DNA from: an uncultured Pelagibacteraceae bacterium
GTDB lineage: Bacteria > Pseudomonadota > Alphaproteobacteria > Pelagibacterales > Pelagibacteraceae
Assembly: GCA_902609855.1 (NCBI GenBank)
Contig: CACLTL010000001.1
Span: 310,001-374,000, forward strand
Direction: 5' to 3'
DNA length: 64,000 bases
Shown here: in pieces, positions 18,534 to 27,910 of the stretch
How positions within the stretch are numbered: the stretch's first letter is position 1
Layout: the number at the start of each line of letters is the position of its first letter
Position numbers and translations under genes: made by a program
Notes under the pieces: generated by a model
What the model was told of the DNA's origin: nothing
What the model saw: only the letters and a program-made list of their open reading frames with translations
The model's database searches: none

Positions 18534-18998
18534 ATGCTTGATATTGAAGAATTTAAGAAAAAACTCGATAAAAAGTCTAGGTTAATGGGGATTGACCCAG
18601 GTAGAAAACGTGTTGGTATAGCCATTTCTGATGAAAATAAAATTATTGCAACTCCATATACAACTTTAATAAAAAATAAATATTCTGAATTTCTCAAAGA
18701 AATAATAAAGATTTTTAATGAAAATCAAATTAAAGGTATAGTTGTTGGCAATCCAATCAATATGGACGGGTCATCTAGTCAATCGTCGCAATCAGCTAAG
18801 GATTTAGCTATTAATCTATCAAAAGATGTTACTGAAAATGTCACTTTATGGGATGAGAGATTATCAAGTCAGGGAGCATTCAATTTATCCAATGATTTGG
18901 CATCAAACACATCAAAAAAAATAAGCAAATTAGATGAGAATTCTGCACAATTTATACTTCAAGGAGCCTTGGACTACCTAACTAAAGAAAATACTTGA
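18534..18998 (+). CDS. ruvX: Putative pre-16S rRNA nuclease / Holliday junction resolvase-like (YqgF)
   Basis: An RNase H-fold protein of the YqgF/RuvX family, linked to 16S rRNA 5' maturation and proposed as a resolvase. The 154-residue protein has the first catalytic Asp in MGIDPGRKRVGIAISD. It also has VVGNPINMDGS, the WDERLSS segment with acidic residues, and a final DENSAQFILQGALD with another family-conserved acidic residue. It lies upstream of pyrB on the same strand with a 35-base spacer. Confidence 0.93.
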   Translation: MLDIEEFKKKLDKKSRLMGIDPGRKRVGIAISDENKIIATPYTTLIKNKYSEFLKEIIKIFNENQIKGIVVGNPINMDGSSSQSSQSAKDLAINLSKDVTENVTLWDERLSSQGAFNLSNDLASNTSKKISKLDENSAQFILQGALDYLTKENT

Positions 18999-19033
18999 TC
19001 TGATACTATAAAACGCCTATAGGGTTGATTTTA

Positions 19034-19978
19034 ATGGCAGTTAAGAAAAACAATACAGCTATTAAAAACTCTCCCAAACATCTTCTTGGTATTCAAAATC
19101 TTTCAATATTAGAAGCTAAAGCAATATTAGATGAAGCAAAAAAATTTATTGAGTTAAACAGAAGTAGCTCAAAAAAATTAGATGTTCTAAGAGGAAAAAC
19201 TCAAATTAATTTATTTTTTGAACCATCTACAAGAACTCAAAGTTCGTTTGATCTGGCAGGTAAAAGATTAGGTGCAGATGTAATGTCTATGAACATGGAC
19301 AACTCAGCACTTAAAAAAGGTGAAACTTTAATTGATACTGCAATGACTTTAAACGCGATGCACCCTGACTTAATTGTAATTAGACATCAAGACTCTGGTG
19401 CACCAAATTTATTATCTCAAAAAGTAAATTGTGCAGTTATTAATGCTGGTGATGGAAGAAGAGAACACCCTACTCAAGCTTTACTTGATGCTTTAACAAT
19501 AATTAACAGAAAAGGTAAAATTGAAGGACTGAAGATAGCAATTTGTGGGGACATACTTCACTCAAGAGTAGCTAGATCAAATATTTATTTAATGAATATG
19601 TTAGGTGCTGAAGTAAATGTAATAGCTCCTAAAACATTGATGCCAAGATCAATTGATAGAATGGGAGTAAAGTCTTTTACTGATATGAAGAAAGGTCTTA
19701 ATGGTTGTGACATTGTAATGATGTTAAGATTGCAAAATGAAAGAATGCAAGGTTCGTTTTTGCCTTCAAAAAGAGAATATTATGAATTTTATGGTTTAAC
19801 TCCAGATAAATTAAAATTTGCAAAAAAAGATGCACTGATTATGCATCCCGGTCCAATGAATAGAGGAGTAGAAATAGATACAAAACTTGCAGATGATATA
19901 AATGTTAGCTTGGTTAAAGAGCAAGTTGAATTAGGTGTTGCAGTAAGAATGGCTTGTTTAAAAAAGTATTGTAAATAA
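19034..19978 (+). CDS. pyrB: Aspartate carbamoyltransferase catalytic subunit
   Basis: Makes carbamoyl-aspartate in de novo pyrimidine synthesis. The carbamoyl-phosphate site [20 protein letters not shown] and the loop [15 protein letters not shown] are intact. The C-terminal aspartate-binding domain contains [12 protein letters not shown] and [13 protein letters not shown] use the ATG at 19034 (314 residues); an upstream in-frame TTG at 19025 is less likely. No regulatory pyrI follows. Instead a dihydroorotase-like gene starts on the next base after the stop, the arrangement in which ATCase associates with an inactive dihydroorotase homologue. Confidence 0.96.
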   Translation: MAVKKNNTAIKNSPKHLLGIQNLSILEAKAILDEAKKFIELNRSSSKKLDVLRGKTQINLFFEPSTRTQSSFDLAGKRLGADVMSMNMDNSALKKGETLIDTAMTLNAMHPDLIVIRHQDSGAPNLLSQKVNCAVINAGDGRREHPTQALLDALTIINRKGKIEGLKIAICGDILHSRVARSNIYLMNMLGAEVNVIAPKTLMPRSIDRMGVKSFTDMKKGLNGCDIVMMLRLQNERMQGSFLPSKREYYEFYGLTPDKLKFAKKDALIMHPGPMNRGVEIDTKLADDINVSLVKEQVELGVAVRMACLKKYCK

Positions 19979-21268
19979 ATGAAAGAAAAAATTTTTATTA
20001 ATGCAAGAATAATAGATCCATCACAAAATATGGATGAGAAAGCGTCTTTAATATTAAATGAAAAAGGTAAGGTAAAAGCTATAGGAAAAAATGTAAAAAA
20101 AACTGACGCTAATAAAGATGCTGAAATAATTGATTTAAAAGGCAACGTTTTAATTCCAGGGTTAGTAGATATGAAAGCTTTTGTAGGTGAACCGGGATAT
20201 GAGTATAAGGAAAACTTTAGAACTCTTAGCCAAGCTGCTTTAGCTGGAGGGGTCACATCTATAGTAACCATGCCTAACACTAAACCCATTATTGATAACG
20301 TTTCAATGGTTGATTTCATTATTAGAAGAGGAAGAGACAAAGCCAATGTTAACCTTTTTCCATGTGCTTCAATAACCAAACAATGCGAAGGTAAATTGAT
20401 GACCGAGTTTGGTTTGCTCTCTGGAAGGGGAATCATTGGATTTAGCGATGTAAATAAAACTATTCAAAATACCGAGCTGATGTCTAGGATAATGGATTAT
20501 GCTTCTGATATTGGGGTTTTGATAATGCAACATGCAGAAGACTATGAGCTATCAAAAAACGCTTGTATCAACGATGGAGAGATAGCTACAAGACTGGGGC
20601 TGCAAGGTGTATCAGCTCTAGCTGAAAAAATAATAATTGAAAGAGACTTAAGTTTGCTTAGTGAATATCCTTGTAGATATCACATAAATCAAATTTCATC
20701 TAAACAATCATTAGATGTTATTAGAAAAAATAAAAATAATGGAAAAAAATTTAGCGTAGGTGTTTCAATAAATAATTTATCCTTAAATGAAAATGATATT
20801 GGTGAATTTAAAACCTTTTTAAAATTATCTCCTCCTCTTAGACTTGAAGACGATAGATTATCGCTTGTTCAAGGTATCAAGGAGGGGTTAATAGATGTAA
20901 TTGTTTCAGATCATTTGCCAGAAGATGAGGAGAGCAAAAGATTGCCATTTGCACAAGCAGCTACAGGTGCTATTGGTGTAGAGACCCTTCTGCCTCTTTC
21001 TTTAGAAATGTATCACAATGAGTCTCTTCCACTAAATAAAATAGTAGAAACCTTAACCATTAACCCTGCTAAAATATTAAACATAAAAAAAGGAACTTTG
21101 GCAATAGGTTCAGATGGAGACATTTGTATATTTGATTTAGAGGCTCCATGGAAAGTAGATGCAGACAAACTAAAATCTAAATCAAAAAATACAGCTATAG
21201 AAAATAGAAATCTTCAAGGAAAGGTTTTAATGACTTATCTTAACGGCGAACTAGTCTACTCAAACTAA
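19979..21268 (+). CDS. pyrX: Dihydroorotase-like protein, probably non-catalytic (PyrX/PyrC')
   Basis: An amidohydrolase-fold protein of 429 residues, clearly homologous to dihydroorotase (IPGLVDMKAFVGEPGYEYKE, AGGVTSIVTMPNTKPIID, VIVSDHLPED). The zinc-binding HxH that normally follows VD is K66-A67-F68 here, and the later ligand position in RYHINQISSKQS reads N-Q instead of A-H. The same loss is known in ATCase-associated PyrX proteins and in many alphaproteobacterial homologues. The likely role is structural support of PyrB, with active dihydroorotase encoded elsewhere. It is immediately downstream of pyrB and overlaps plsY by one base (TAATG). Confidence 0.85.
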   Translation: MKEKIFINARIIDPSQNMDEKASLILNEKGKVKAIGKNVKKTDANKDAEIIDLKGNVLIPGLVDMKAFVGEPGYEYKENFRTLSQAALAGGVTSIVTMPNTKPIIDNVSMVDFIIRRGRDKANVNLFPCASITKQCEGKLMTEFGLLSGRGIIGFSDVNKTIQNTELMSRIMDYASDIGVLIMQHAEDYELSKNACINDGEIATRLGLQGVSALAEKIIIERDLSLLSEYPCRYHINQISSKQSLDVIRKNKNNGKKFSVGVSINNLSLNENDIGEFKTFLKLSPPLRLEDDRLSLVQGIKEGLIDVIVSDHLPEDEESKRLPFAQAATGAIGVETLLPLSLEMYHNESLPLNKIVETLTINPAKILNIKKGTLAIGSDGDICIFDLEAPWKVDADKLKSKSKNTAIENRNLQGKVLMTYLNGELVYSN

Positions 21269-21846
21269 TGGATATAAATTTAATAATAGTTGCAGTGTAT
21301 TCTTATTTATTAGGATCAATTCCTTTTGGATTAGTTTTAACAAAATTTTTTTTAAAAAAAGATATTAGAAAAATAGGATCAGGAAATATTGGAACCACAA
21401 ACGTTTTAAGAACTGGAAAAAAATCTCTAGCAATTGCTACTCTTATGCTTGACTTATTAAAAGGGTATTTTTCTATAGTCATAACATTAATTTATTTTGA
21501 AAATCTAATTTCATATTCTGCTTTGATTTGTTTTATAGGTCATATTTTTCCCGTTTGGTTAAAATTTAAAGGAGGTAAAGGAGTTGCAACTTATCTAGGC
21601 GTTATATTAGCTCTTTCATATAAATTTTTTTTAATTTTTGGAATTACTTGGCTTATTTTTTCTTTTTTATTTAGATATGCATCCTTATCTTCGATCATTT
21701 CATCTTTAATTGTTTTTGTTTATTCATATTTTTTTGTTAATAATTTTTCCTTAATACTTTTTATTAATTTCATAATTATTATTTACACACATCGGGAAAA
21801 TATAGTTCGATTAAAAAATTCTGAAGAAGATAAAATTAAGTTATAA
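21268..21846 (+). CDS. plsY: Acyl-phosphate:glycerol-3-phosphate acyltransferase
   Basis: An inner-membrane enzyme that forms lysophosphatidate from acyl-phosphate and glycerol 3-phosphate. The 192-residue protein has five or more membrane segments and the family's conserved loops: LGSIPFGLVL, IGSGNIGTTNVLRTG (motif 1), KFKGGKGVAT (motif 2) and THRENI near the C-terminus (motif 3). It sits between pyrX and topA. The dprA gene often found here in alphaproteobacteria is absent. Confidence 0.95.
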   Translation: MDINLIIVAVYSYLLGSIPFGLVLTKFFLKKDIRKIGSGNIGTTNVLRTGKKSLAIATLMLDLLKGYFSIVITLIYFENLISYSALICFIGHIFPVWLKFKGGKGVATYLGVILALSYKFFLIFGITWLIFSFLFRYASLSSIISSLIVFVYSYFFVNNFSLILFINFIIIIYTHRENIVRLKNSEEDKIKL

Positions 21847-21914
21847 GTGTTGTCTTTTCTAGTTTTTAAATAATAAATTTGACAAATTCGTTTAATTTTG
21901 AAAATAAACGAATA

Positions 21915-24482
21915 ATGAATTTAGTAATTGTTGAAAGTCCAGCAAAAGCAAAAACAATAAATAAGTATTTAGGTAAAGATTATTTAGTTTTAGCTAGTTA
22001 TGGGCACATAAGAGACCTTCCTTCAAAAAATGGATCTGTAGATCCTGAAAATAAATTTCAAATGGAATGGGAAATAGACTCTTTTTCAAAAAAATATTTA
22101 AAAGAAATTACAAATGCTGCCGAAGAGTCTGATAAAATTATTTTAGCTACAGACCCTGATCGTGAAGGTGAAGCTATTGCGTGGCATGTCAAAGAGGTTT
22201 TAGATAAAAAAAAATTATTAAAAGATAAACATCTAGAACGTGTTGTTTTTAATGAGATTACAAAAAAAGCTATCCTAGATGCTATTAAAAATCCAAGAGA
22301 AATTCATTTACCTTTAGTTGAAGCTTATTTAGCACGGAGAGCTTTGGACTATCTTGTAGGATTTAATATCTCGCCAATTCTTTGGACAAAATTACCTGGG
22401 TCAAAATCAGCAGGAAGAGTTCAGTCTGTAGCTTTAAAGCTTATAACTGAAAGAGAAAAAGAAATAGAGTTATTTAAGCCAGAAGAATATTGGACTCTTA
22501 CTTCAGACTTTACTAACAAAGATAATAAAAATATTTTCTCAAAATTAAGTTTATTTAATGGAGACAAAATTGAAAAATTTTCTTTTAAAAGTAAAGAAGA
22601 AATACAAAAAGCATTAGATGTAATCAATAAAACAAAATTTAAAGTTGCTGATGTAAATACTAAAGTATTTAGACGAAACCCCCTAGCCCCATTTACAACT
22701 TCAACCTTACAACAAACTGCTTCTGGAAGATTTGGTTTTGGAGCTTCTAGAACAATGCAAATTGCACAACGACTTTATCAAGGAATAGATATCGAAGGTG
22801 AAACCACTGGATTAATTACTTATATGCGAACAGATGGAACTAATATTTCAAAAGAAGCAATTGATGATTTTAGAAAATTCATTATTGATGATTATGGTGA
22901 TAAATATTTACCAGAAGCTCCAAATAGTTATACGGGGAAGAAAGCAAAGAATGCTCAGGAAGCTCATGAAGCCATTAGACCAACTAATATAAAGAGAAAG
23001 CCTACTGATATAAAAAAATATGTAAATGCAGATCAATTTAAACTATATGAATTAATTTGGAGTAGAGCCTTATCATCTCAAATGACTCCAGCAGAGTTTG
23101 ATAGAAATACCATAATTATTTCTTCAAACGATAATAAGATTAACTTTAGAGCTAGCGGCTCAGTCGTAAAATTTGATGGATTTCTTAAAGTTTATCAAGT
23201 TCAAGAAACTGACGAAGATGCAAAGAATATTTTGCCTGAGGTCAAAGTTGGAGAAGAAATTAATATACTTAAGCTAAATGATGAACAACACTTCACAGAT
23301 CCACCACCACGATACTCTGAGGCTAGTTTAGTGAAAAAGATGGAGGAATTAGGCATAGGCAGACCCTCTACTTATGCTAGCATTATCTCAGTATTATCAA
23401 CGAGAAATTATGTCGAATTAATTAATAAAAGGTTTAATCCGACTGACAGAGGTAAGCTAATTTCAGCTTTTTTAGAAAAATTATTCTCTAAATACGTTGA
23501 TTATAATTTCACTGCAGACCTAGAAAATCAGCTAGATGAAATCACTAGTGGTAAAATTGAATGGGTTCAAGTTTTAGATAATTTCTGGAAAGACTTTTAC
23601 GAAAATGTTGGAAAAGTTAAAGAAAAGAGAACTAGAGAAGTATTAGACTTATTAAATGAAAGTTTAGGAGCTTTAATTTTTGAAAGAGATGATAAAGACG
23701 CTATAGATCGAAAATGTAAGTTATGTTCCAATGGAGAGCTTAGCCTTAAGAATAGTTTTAGAGGTGGAGCTTTTATAGGTTGTTCAAATTATCCGGAGTG
23801 TAAATTTACTAGACCTTTATCTAAAGCTAAAGCTGCAGCTCAATATAACTTAGCGGAGCCTAAATTACTGGGTCAAAACGATAAAGGTAAAGATATATAT
23901 TTAAAGAATGGAAGATTTGGCCCCTACTTGCAATATGAAAAAGAAAAAGAAGAATTAGAAACAAAAAAGAAAAAAGGTAGAAAGAAAAAAAATGAAAATG
24001 AACATCTCAAAAATGTTTCTATTCCAAAAGGTATTGATGTTGACAGTGTTGATTTAAACAAAGCAAAATATTTATGCTCTCTCCCTAGAGTGTTAGGACA
24101 ACATCCAGAAAATAAACAAGATATAACTTTAAATTCTGGAAGATTTGGTCCGTATTTAAAATGTGAAAACAAATCTGCAAGATTAGAAAATGTTGAAGAT
24201 CTTTTTTCTATAGGAATTAATCGAGCAATTACATTAATTGCTGAAGCCAAACCAGGAAGAATTTCTTCTTTACTTATCAAAGATCTTGGAGAGCATCCTG
24301 AGGATAAAAAACCAGTTAGAATTATGAAAGGTCAATATGGACCTTATATTAAGTACAAGTCTTTAAATGCAACTATTCCTGAAGAAAAAGATCCAAACGA
24401 ACTTACTATGGAAGAAGCACTTATATTAATTGAAAAAAGAAAAGAATACGATAAAAATAAAAAAAAAGGTAAAAGGAAATGA
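21915..24482 (+). CDS. topA: DNA topoisomerase I
   Basis: A type IA topoisomerase that relaxes negative supercoils. Counting from the ATG at 21915 (855 residues), it begins MNLVIVESPAKAKTINKYLG (TOPRIM), has TDPDREGEAIAWH and the active-site tyrosine Y303 in ITYMRTDGT. A four-cysteine zinc ribbon (CKLC...CSNYPEC) follows, then a C-terminal basic region with three GRFGPYL/GQYGPYI-type repeats, as in other alphaproteobacteria. An in-frame TTG at 21879 would add 12 residues before the conserved start and is unlikely. TTGACA at 21890-21895 is a good -35 box, but no convincing -10 follows. Confidence 0.96.
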   Translation: MNLVIVESPAKAKTINKYLGKDYLVLASYGHIRDLPSKNGSVDPENKFQMEWEIDSFSKKYLKEITNAAEESDKIILATDPDREGEAIAWHVKEVLDKKKLLKDKHLERVVFNEITKKAILDAIKNPREIHLPLVEAYLARRALDYLVGFNISPILWTKLPGSKSAGRVQSVALKLITEREKEIELFKPEEYWTLTSDFTNKDNKNIFSKLSLFNGDKIEKFSFKSKEEIQKALDVINKTKFKVADVNTKVFRRNPLAPFTTSTLQQTASGRFGFGASRTMQIAQRLYQGIDIEGETTGLITYMRTDGTNISKEAIDDFRKFIIDDYGDKYLPEAPNSYTGKKAKNAQEAHEAIRPTNIKRKPTDIKKYVNADQFKLYELIWSRALSSQMTPAEFDRNTIIISSNDNKINFRASGSVVKFDGFLKVYQVQETDEDAKNILPEVKVGEEINILKLNDEQHFTDPPPRYSEASLVKKMEELGIGRPSTYASIISVLSTRNYVELINKRFNPTDRGKLISAFLEKLFSKYVDYNFTADLENQLDEITSGKIEWVQVLDNFWKDFYENVGKVKEKRTREVLDLLNESLGALIFERDDKDAIDRKCKLCSNGELSLKNSFRGGAFIGCSNYPECKFTRPLSKAKAAAQYNLAEPKLLGQNDKGKDIYLKNGRFGPYLQYEKEKEELETKKKKGRKKKNENEHLKNVSIPKGIDVDSVDLNKAKYLCSLPRVLGQHPENKQDITLNSGRFGPYLKCENKSARLENVEDLFSIGINRAITLIAEAKPGRISSLLIKDLGEHPEDKKPVRIMKGQYGPYIKYKSLNATIPEEKDPNELTMEEALILIEKRKEYDKNKKKGKRK

Positions 24483-24943
24483 GCGAAATAGAAAACAAAA
24501 TAAAGAGCTTAAATATTAAATTACCTGAGCCAAAAGCTCCAGTAGGAGCTTATGTTGCCACTAAGATTGTTGGAAAACTATTATATATTTCTGGTCAAAT
24601 ATCTATTGACGAAAATGCAAAACTTATAACTGGTAAGATTGGAAAAGATTTAAATTTAGAGAAAGGTTATCAAGCTGCCGAGAGATGTGGTTTAAGTATT
24701 GTTGCGCATGTTAAAAATGCTTGTGGCGGAGATTTGGATAAAGTTAAATCTTGTGTCAAATTAACAGGATATGTTAATTCAACGGATGATTTTAAAGATC
24801 AGCCAAAAATTATAAACGGAGCTTCAGATATTATAGCAAAGATTTTTGATAAAAAAGGTGAACATACACGTGCAGCTGTGAGTGTGAACAGTTTACCATT
24901 GGGTGTTGCGGTTGAAGTCGATGCTATCTTTGAACTTAATTAA
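24479..24943 (+). CDS. RidA/YjgF/Rid-family protein
   Basis: A small 154-residue protein of the Rid superfamily, whose best-known members hydrolyse reactive imine/enamine intermediates from PLP enzymes. It has LYISGQI near the N-terminus and the C-terminal HTRAAVSVNSLPLGVAVEVDAIF with the conserved substrate Arg. It is about 25 residues longer than classical RidA and resembles the YjgF-like subgroup, so the deaminase activity is not certain. It overlaps topA by 4 bases (ATGA) and is probably translated from the topA mRNA. Confidence 0.86.
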   Translation: MSEIENKIKSLNIKLPEPKAPVGAYVATKIVGKLLYISGQISIDENAKLITGKIGKDLNLEKGYQAAERCGLSIVAHVKNACGGDLDKVKSCVKLTGYVNSTDDFKDQPKIINGASDIIAKIFDKKGEHTRAAVSVNSLPLGVAVEVDAIFELN

Positions 24944-26240
24944 TGTTAGGTCTACCAACGGAATAGTATTTAATTTTATTTTTTTTCATATCTTCGGCAG
25001 AATAAAGATTTCTTAAATCATAAACTTTAAATTTATTATTTTTTACAATCTTTTTGAAATCTATCGATTTGAATTCATCCCATTCAGTGAGTAGAACTAC
25101 TAAATCTGCACCATTACAATTAGACATTATATTGTCTCTGTAATTGCAATTTTTGATTTTTCTAAATTCTTTTTTTTCTCCAGATGGATCGTAATAATTA
25201 ACTTTAGCACCTTTTTTACATAGATAGGGTATCATTTTAAGGCTAGTGGAATCCCTCATATCATCAGTGTTTGGTTTAAATGTAACACCTAAGAAAGAAA
25301 TTTTTTTATTTCTTATATTTGAACCTAAAATTTTATGAATTCTTTGGGTGAGTAAACCCACTCTCTCTTGGTTTGATTTAATTACTGATTTAACAACTGA
25401 TAGATTTATTTTATATTTATCTGCAGCAGATACTAGACCTTTGGTATCTTTTGGAAAACACGATCCCCCATAAGCTGGACCGGCACGTAAAAATCTACCG
25501 CCTATTCTACTATCAGAGCCCATACCTAATGAAATATCTTCAATATTTACTCCAGACTTTTCACATAAGTTAGCAAGTTCATTAATAAAAGTAATTTTGG
25601 TAGCAAGAAAAGCATTCGATGCATACTTTATTAATTCTGCTCCTCTTCTTGTAGTAGTAAAAAATTTTGAGCCCTTGTTAGTTAATGGTACATAAAGTTT
25701 TTTCATAATATTAAAGGCTTTTTTTTCGTTAGATCCTATTACAATTCTATCTGGGTATCTAAAATCTCGTATTGCTTCACCTTCTCGTAAAAATTCAGGA
25801 TTAGAGATTACTGTAAAAAGTTTTTTCTTTCTTTTTAAAATTTTTTCAATCTCATCGCCTGTTCCCACTGGCACAGTAGACTTTGTTACAATAATTTTTT
25901 TTCTTTTTGAATATTTTAATATTTCTTTTGTACATTTATAAACAAAAGATAAATCAACTTTAATTGACCCTTTTTTTGTAGGAGTTCCTACACATATAAA
26001 AATTATGTCTGATATGCTAATAGCTTTTTCAATATTTGTAGTGAATGAAAGACGTTTAGCTACAAAATTTTTTTTTATTAATTCATCTAATCCTGGTTCA
26101 TAGATTGGAGAAAGTCCAGAGTTGAGTTTGTCTATTTTGTTTTTATCTTTATCAACGCAAACAACCTGATTACCTATGTCAGCAAAGCAGACCCCACTGA
26201 CTAATCCAACATAACCAGTTCCTATCATGCATAATTTCAT
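24936..26240 (-). CDS. ugd: UDP-glucose 6-dehydrogenase
   Basis: Oxidises UDP-glucose to UDP-glucuronate with two NAD+. The 434-residue protein has the Rossmann start MIGTGYVGLVSGVCFADIG, the central helix region and the catalytic cysteine in AYGGSCFPKDTKGL. The C-terminal UDP-binding domain includes FLGVTFKPNTDDMRDS. It directly follows galU, whose product is its substrate, so the pair supplies glucuronate for surface glycans or lipids. Confidence 0.96.
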   Translation of the reverse strand: MKLCMIGTGYVGLVSGVCFADIGNQVVCVDKDKNKIDKLNSGLSPIYEPGLDELIKKNFVAKRLSFTTNIEKAISISDIIFICVGTPTKKGSIKVDLSFVYKCTKEILKYSKRKKIIVTKSTVPVGTGDEIEKILKRKKKLFTVISNPEFLREGEAIRDFRYPDRIVIGSNEKKAFNIMKKLYVPLTNKGSKFFTTTRRGAELIKYASNAFLATKITFINELANLCEKSGVNIEDISLGMGSDSRIGGRFLRAGPAYGGSCFPKDTKGLVSAADKYKINLSVVKSVIKSNQERVGLLTQRIHKILGSNIRNKKISFLGVTFKPNTDDMRDSTSLKMIPYLCKKGAKVNYYDPSGEKKEFRKIKNCNYRDNIMSNCNGADLVVLLTEWDEFKSIDFKKIVKNNKFKVYDLRNLYSAEDMKKNKIKYYSVGRPNIN

Positions 26241-27056
26241 TTATTTACCTTTAGATATTTGAATTCCTGAATTAATATATCCACTTAAAGTTCCACAATC
26301 TAAATATTTACCCTTAAAAATATTTCCGTAAAATTTATTTTCTTTTTTAATTAAGCTCCTAATTGCGTCAGTAATATGTATTTCTCCTCCTTGACCAGGT
26401 TTTAATTTTTTAATTTCTCCGAAAATTTTCGTTGGTAATATATATCTACCGATAATTGCAAAATTTGATGGCGCTTTTTTGATGCTAGGTTTCTCTACGA
26501 CGTCTTTAATTTGAAAGTATCCTTTTTTTTTATTTTTAATCGATAAAATTCCCCATCTTGATACTGTTTTTCTTTCTACTCTTTTTGTGGCAATTATAGA
26601 TCCGTTAGTTTTTTTATGTAATCGCATCATTTCTTTAGAACAATTATTTCTTATGATTAAGTCATCAGGCAAAAGCATTAAAAAGTATTTATTTTTTATA
26701 TATTTCTGACATCTTAAAACTGCATCGCCTGTACCTTTTGGTTTATTCTGATAAACAAATTTTATCATTTTTTGATATCTTTTTATTTTTTTGAACTCTT
26801 CAATAAGTCTTTTATCTTTTTTCTTTTTTATTATTTTTTTATAAAAATTATCGTTAAAAAAATATTTTTTTATTGATAGCTTTTTTTTTGAAATTATAAA
26901 TACAAATTCTTTTACACCTGCTTCAATACACTCATCTAATATATATTGTAAATTAGGTTTACCATTAATGGGCATTAGCTCTTTTGGCATTACACTTGTC
27001 AGAGGAAGCATTCTGGTCCCTAATCCTGCTAATGGAATAATGGCTTGTTTTATCAT
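26241..27056 (-). CDS. galU: UTP--glucose-1-phosphate uridylyltransferase
   Basis: Makes UDP-glucose from UTP and glucose 1-phosphate. The 271-residue nucleotidyltransferase has AGLGTRMLPLTSVMPKELMPINGKP (the sugar-nucleotide pyrophosphorylase signature with the catalytic K), LLPDDLIIRN for metal binding, and VVEKPSIKKAPSNFAIIGRYIL. It abuts ugd with no intergenic bases and diverges from panC across 38 bases. Confidence 0.95.
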   Translation of the reverse strand: MIKQAIIPLAGLGTRMLPLTSVMPKELMPINGKPNLQYILDECIEAGVKEFVFIISKKKLSIKKYFFNDNFYKKIIKKKKDKRLIEEFKKIKRYQKMIKFVYQNKPKGTGDAVLRCQKYIKNKYFLMLLPDDLIIRNNCSKEMMRLHKKTNGSIIATKRVERKTVSRWGILSIKNKKKGYFQIKDVVEKPSIKKAPSNFAIIGRYILPTKIFGEIKKLKPGQGGEIHITDAIRSLIKKENKFYGNIFKGKYLDCGTLSGYINSGIQISKGK

Positions 27057-27085
27057 ATGATTCTTATATTAGTTATTACCATTGC

Positions 27086-27114
27086 TTTATAGAAATGAAA
27101 ATATTTAAAGACAA
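27086..27114 (-). promoter_or_regulatory. Probable galU-ugd promoter
   Basis: On the minus strand TTGTCT (27109-27114), a 17-base spacer and TATAAA (27086-27091). The -35 element lies within the first codons of the divergent panC gene. Motif match only. Confidence 0.45.
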
Positions 27115-27910
27115 ACATACACTACAGAAAGAGATTTTAAAAACGAAAGGGATATCATTTGTACCTACTATGGGTGGGTTACATGAGGGGCATATTTCAT
27201 TGATCAAACAATCTAAAAAAACTAAGTTAAAAACCTTAGTCTCAATTTTTGTAAATCCTAAACAATTTAATAAAAAAAGTGATTTTAAATCTTATCCGAG
27301 AAACACAAAAAAAGACATAAAACAGCTGAAAAAACTAAAAATTAATTACTTATATATTCCAACATTTAAAGATATATACGGATTTAAACCTAAGAAAAAA
27401 GTTTTTTTAGATAAATTTTCAAAAAAATTATGCGGTAAATTTAGAAAAGGTCATTTTGAAGGTGTTTTGAATGTAGTAAACAGGTTTATAGAAATAATAA
27501 AACCTAGATATATCTTTTTAGGAAAAAAAGATTATCAGCAACTATATTTAATTAAAAAACACATCGAAAAAAGAAAGATTAAATCCAAAATAGTTGAATG
27601 CAAAACCATAAGAGAAAATAATGGTATAGCTTGCTCATCAAGAAATTCAAATCTTAATAAAAATCAAATAAAAATTGCATCTAATATTTTTTATTATTTA
27701 AGAAATTTGAAAAAAAAAATAAAAAAGAATAATAATTTATTTAAAGTAAATAAAATTAAAGAAGACTTACGAAATTTAGGTGCTACTAAGATTGACTATT
27801 TAGAAAATTATAATACTAAAAGTTTTAAAAAAATTAAAAAACTAAATAAAAAATTTAATTTATTTTTTGCTTACTATATTAAAAACACAAGATTAATTGA
27901 TAATATTTAA
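27095..27910 (+). CDS. panC: Pantothenate synthetase
   Basis: Joins pantoate and beta-alanine with ATP to give pantothenate (vitamin B5). The 271-residue protein has PTMGGLHEGHISLI (the HIGH-type nucleotide-binding motif), FVNPKQF, GHFEGVLNVVNRF, the K-D-Y-Q-Q loop and SSRNSNL. The usual GEKDYQQ reads GKKDYQQ, a change outside the K-D pair that contacts ligands. The product is extremely lysine-rich and its codons AT-rich, especially in the C-terminal third. panB and panD are not adjacent. Confidence 0.93.
   Translation: MKIFKDKHTLQKEILKTKGISFVPTMGGLHEGHISLIKQSKKTKLKTLVSIFVNPKQFNKKSDFKSYPRNTKKDIKQLKKLKINYLYIPTFKDIYGFKPKKKVFLDKFSKKLCGKFRKGHFEGVLNVVNRFIEIIKPRYIFLGKKDYQQLYLIKKHIEKRKIKSKIVECKTIRENNGIACSSRNSNLNKNQIKIASNIFYYLRNLKKKIKKNNNLFKVNKIKEDLRNLGATKIDYLENYNTKSFKKIKKLNKKFNLFFAYYIKNTRLIDNI

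Noticed and set aside
19789-20436. Minus-strand open frame (215 codons) opposite pyrB/pyrX
   Set aside because: Fully overlaps two well-supported genes and shows no family features; low stop density on the antisense strand explains it.
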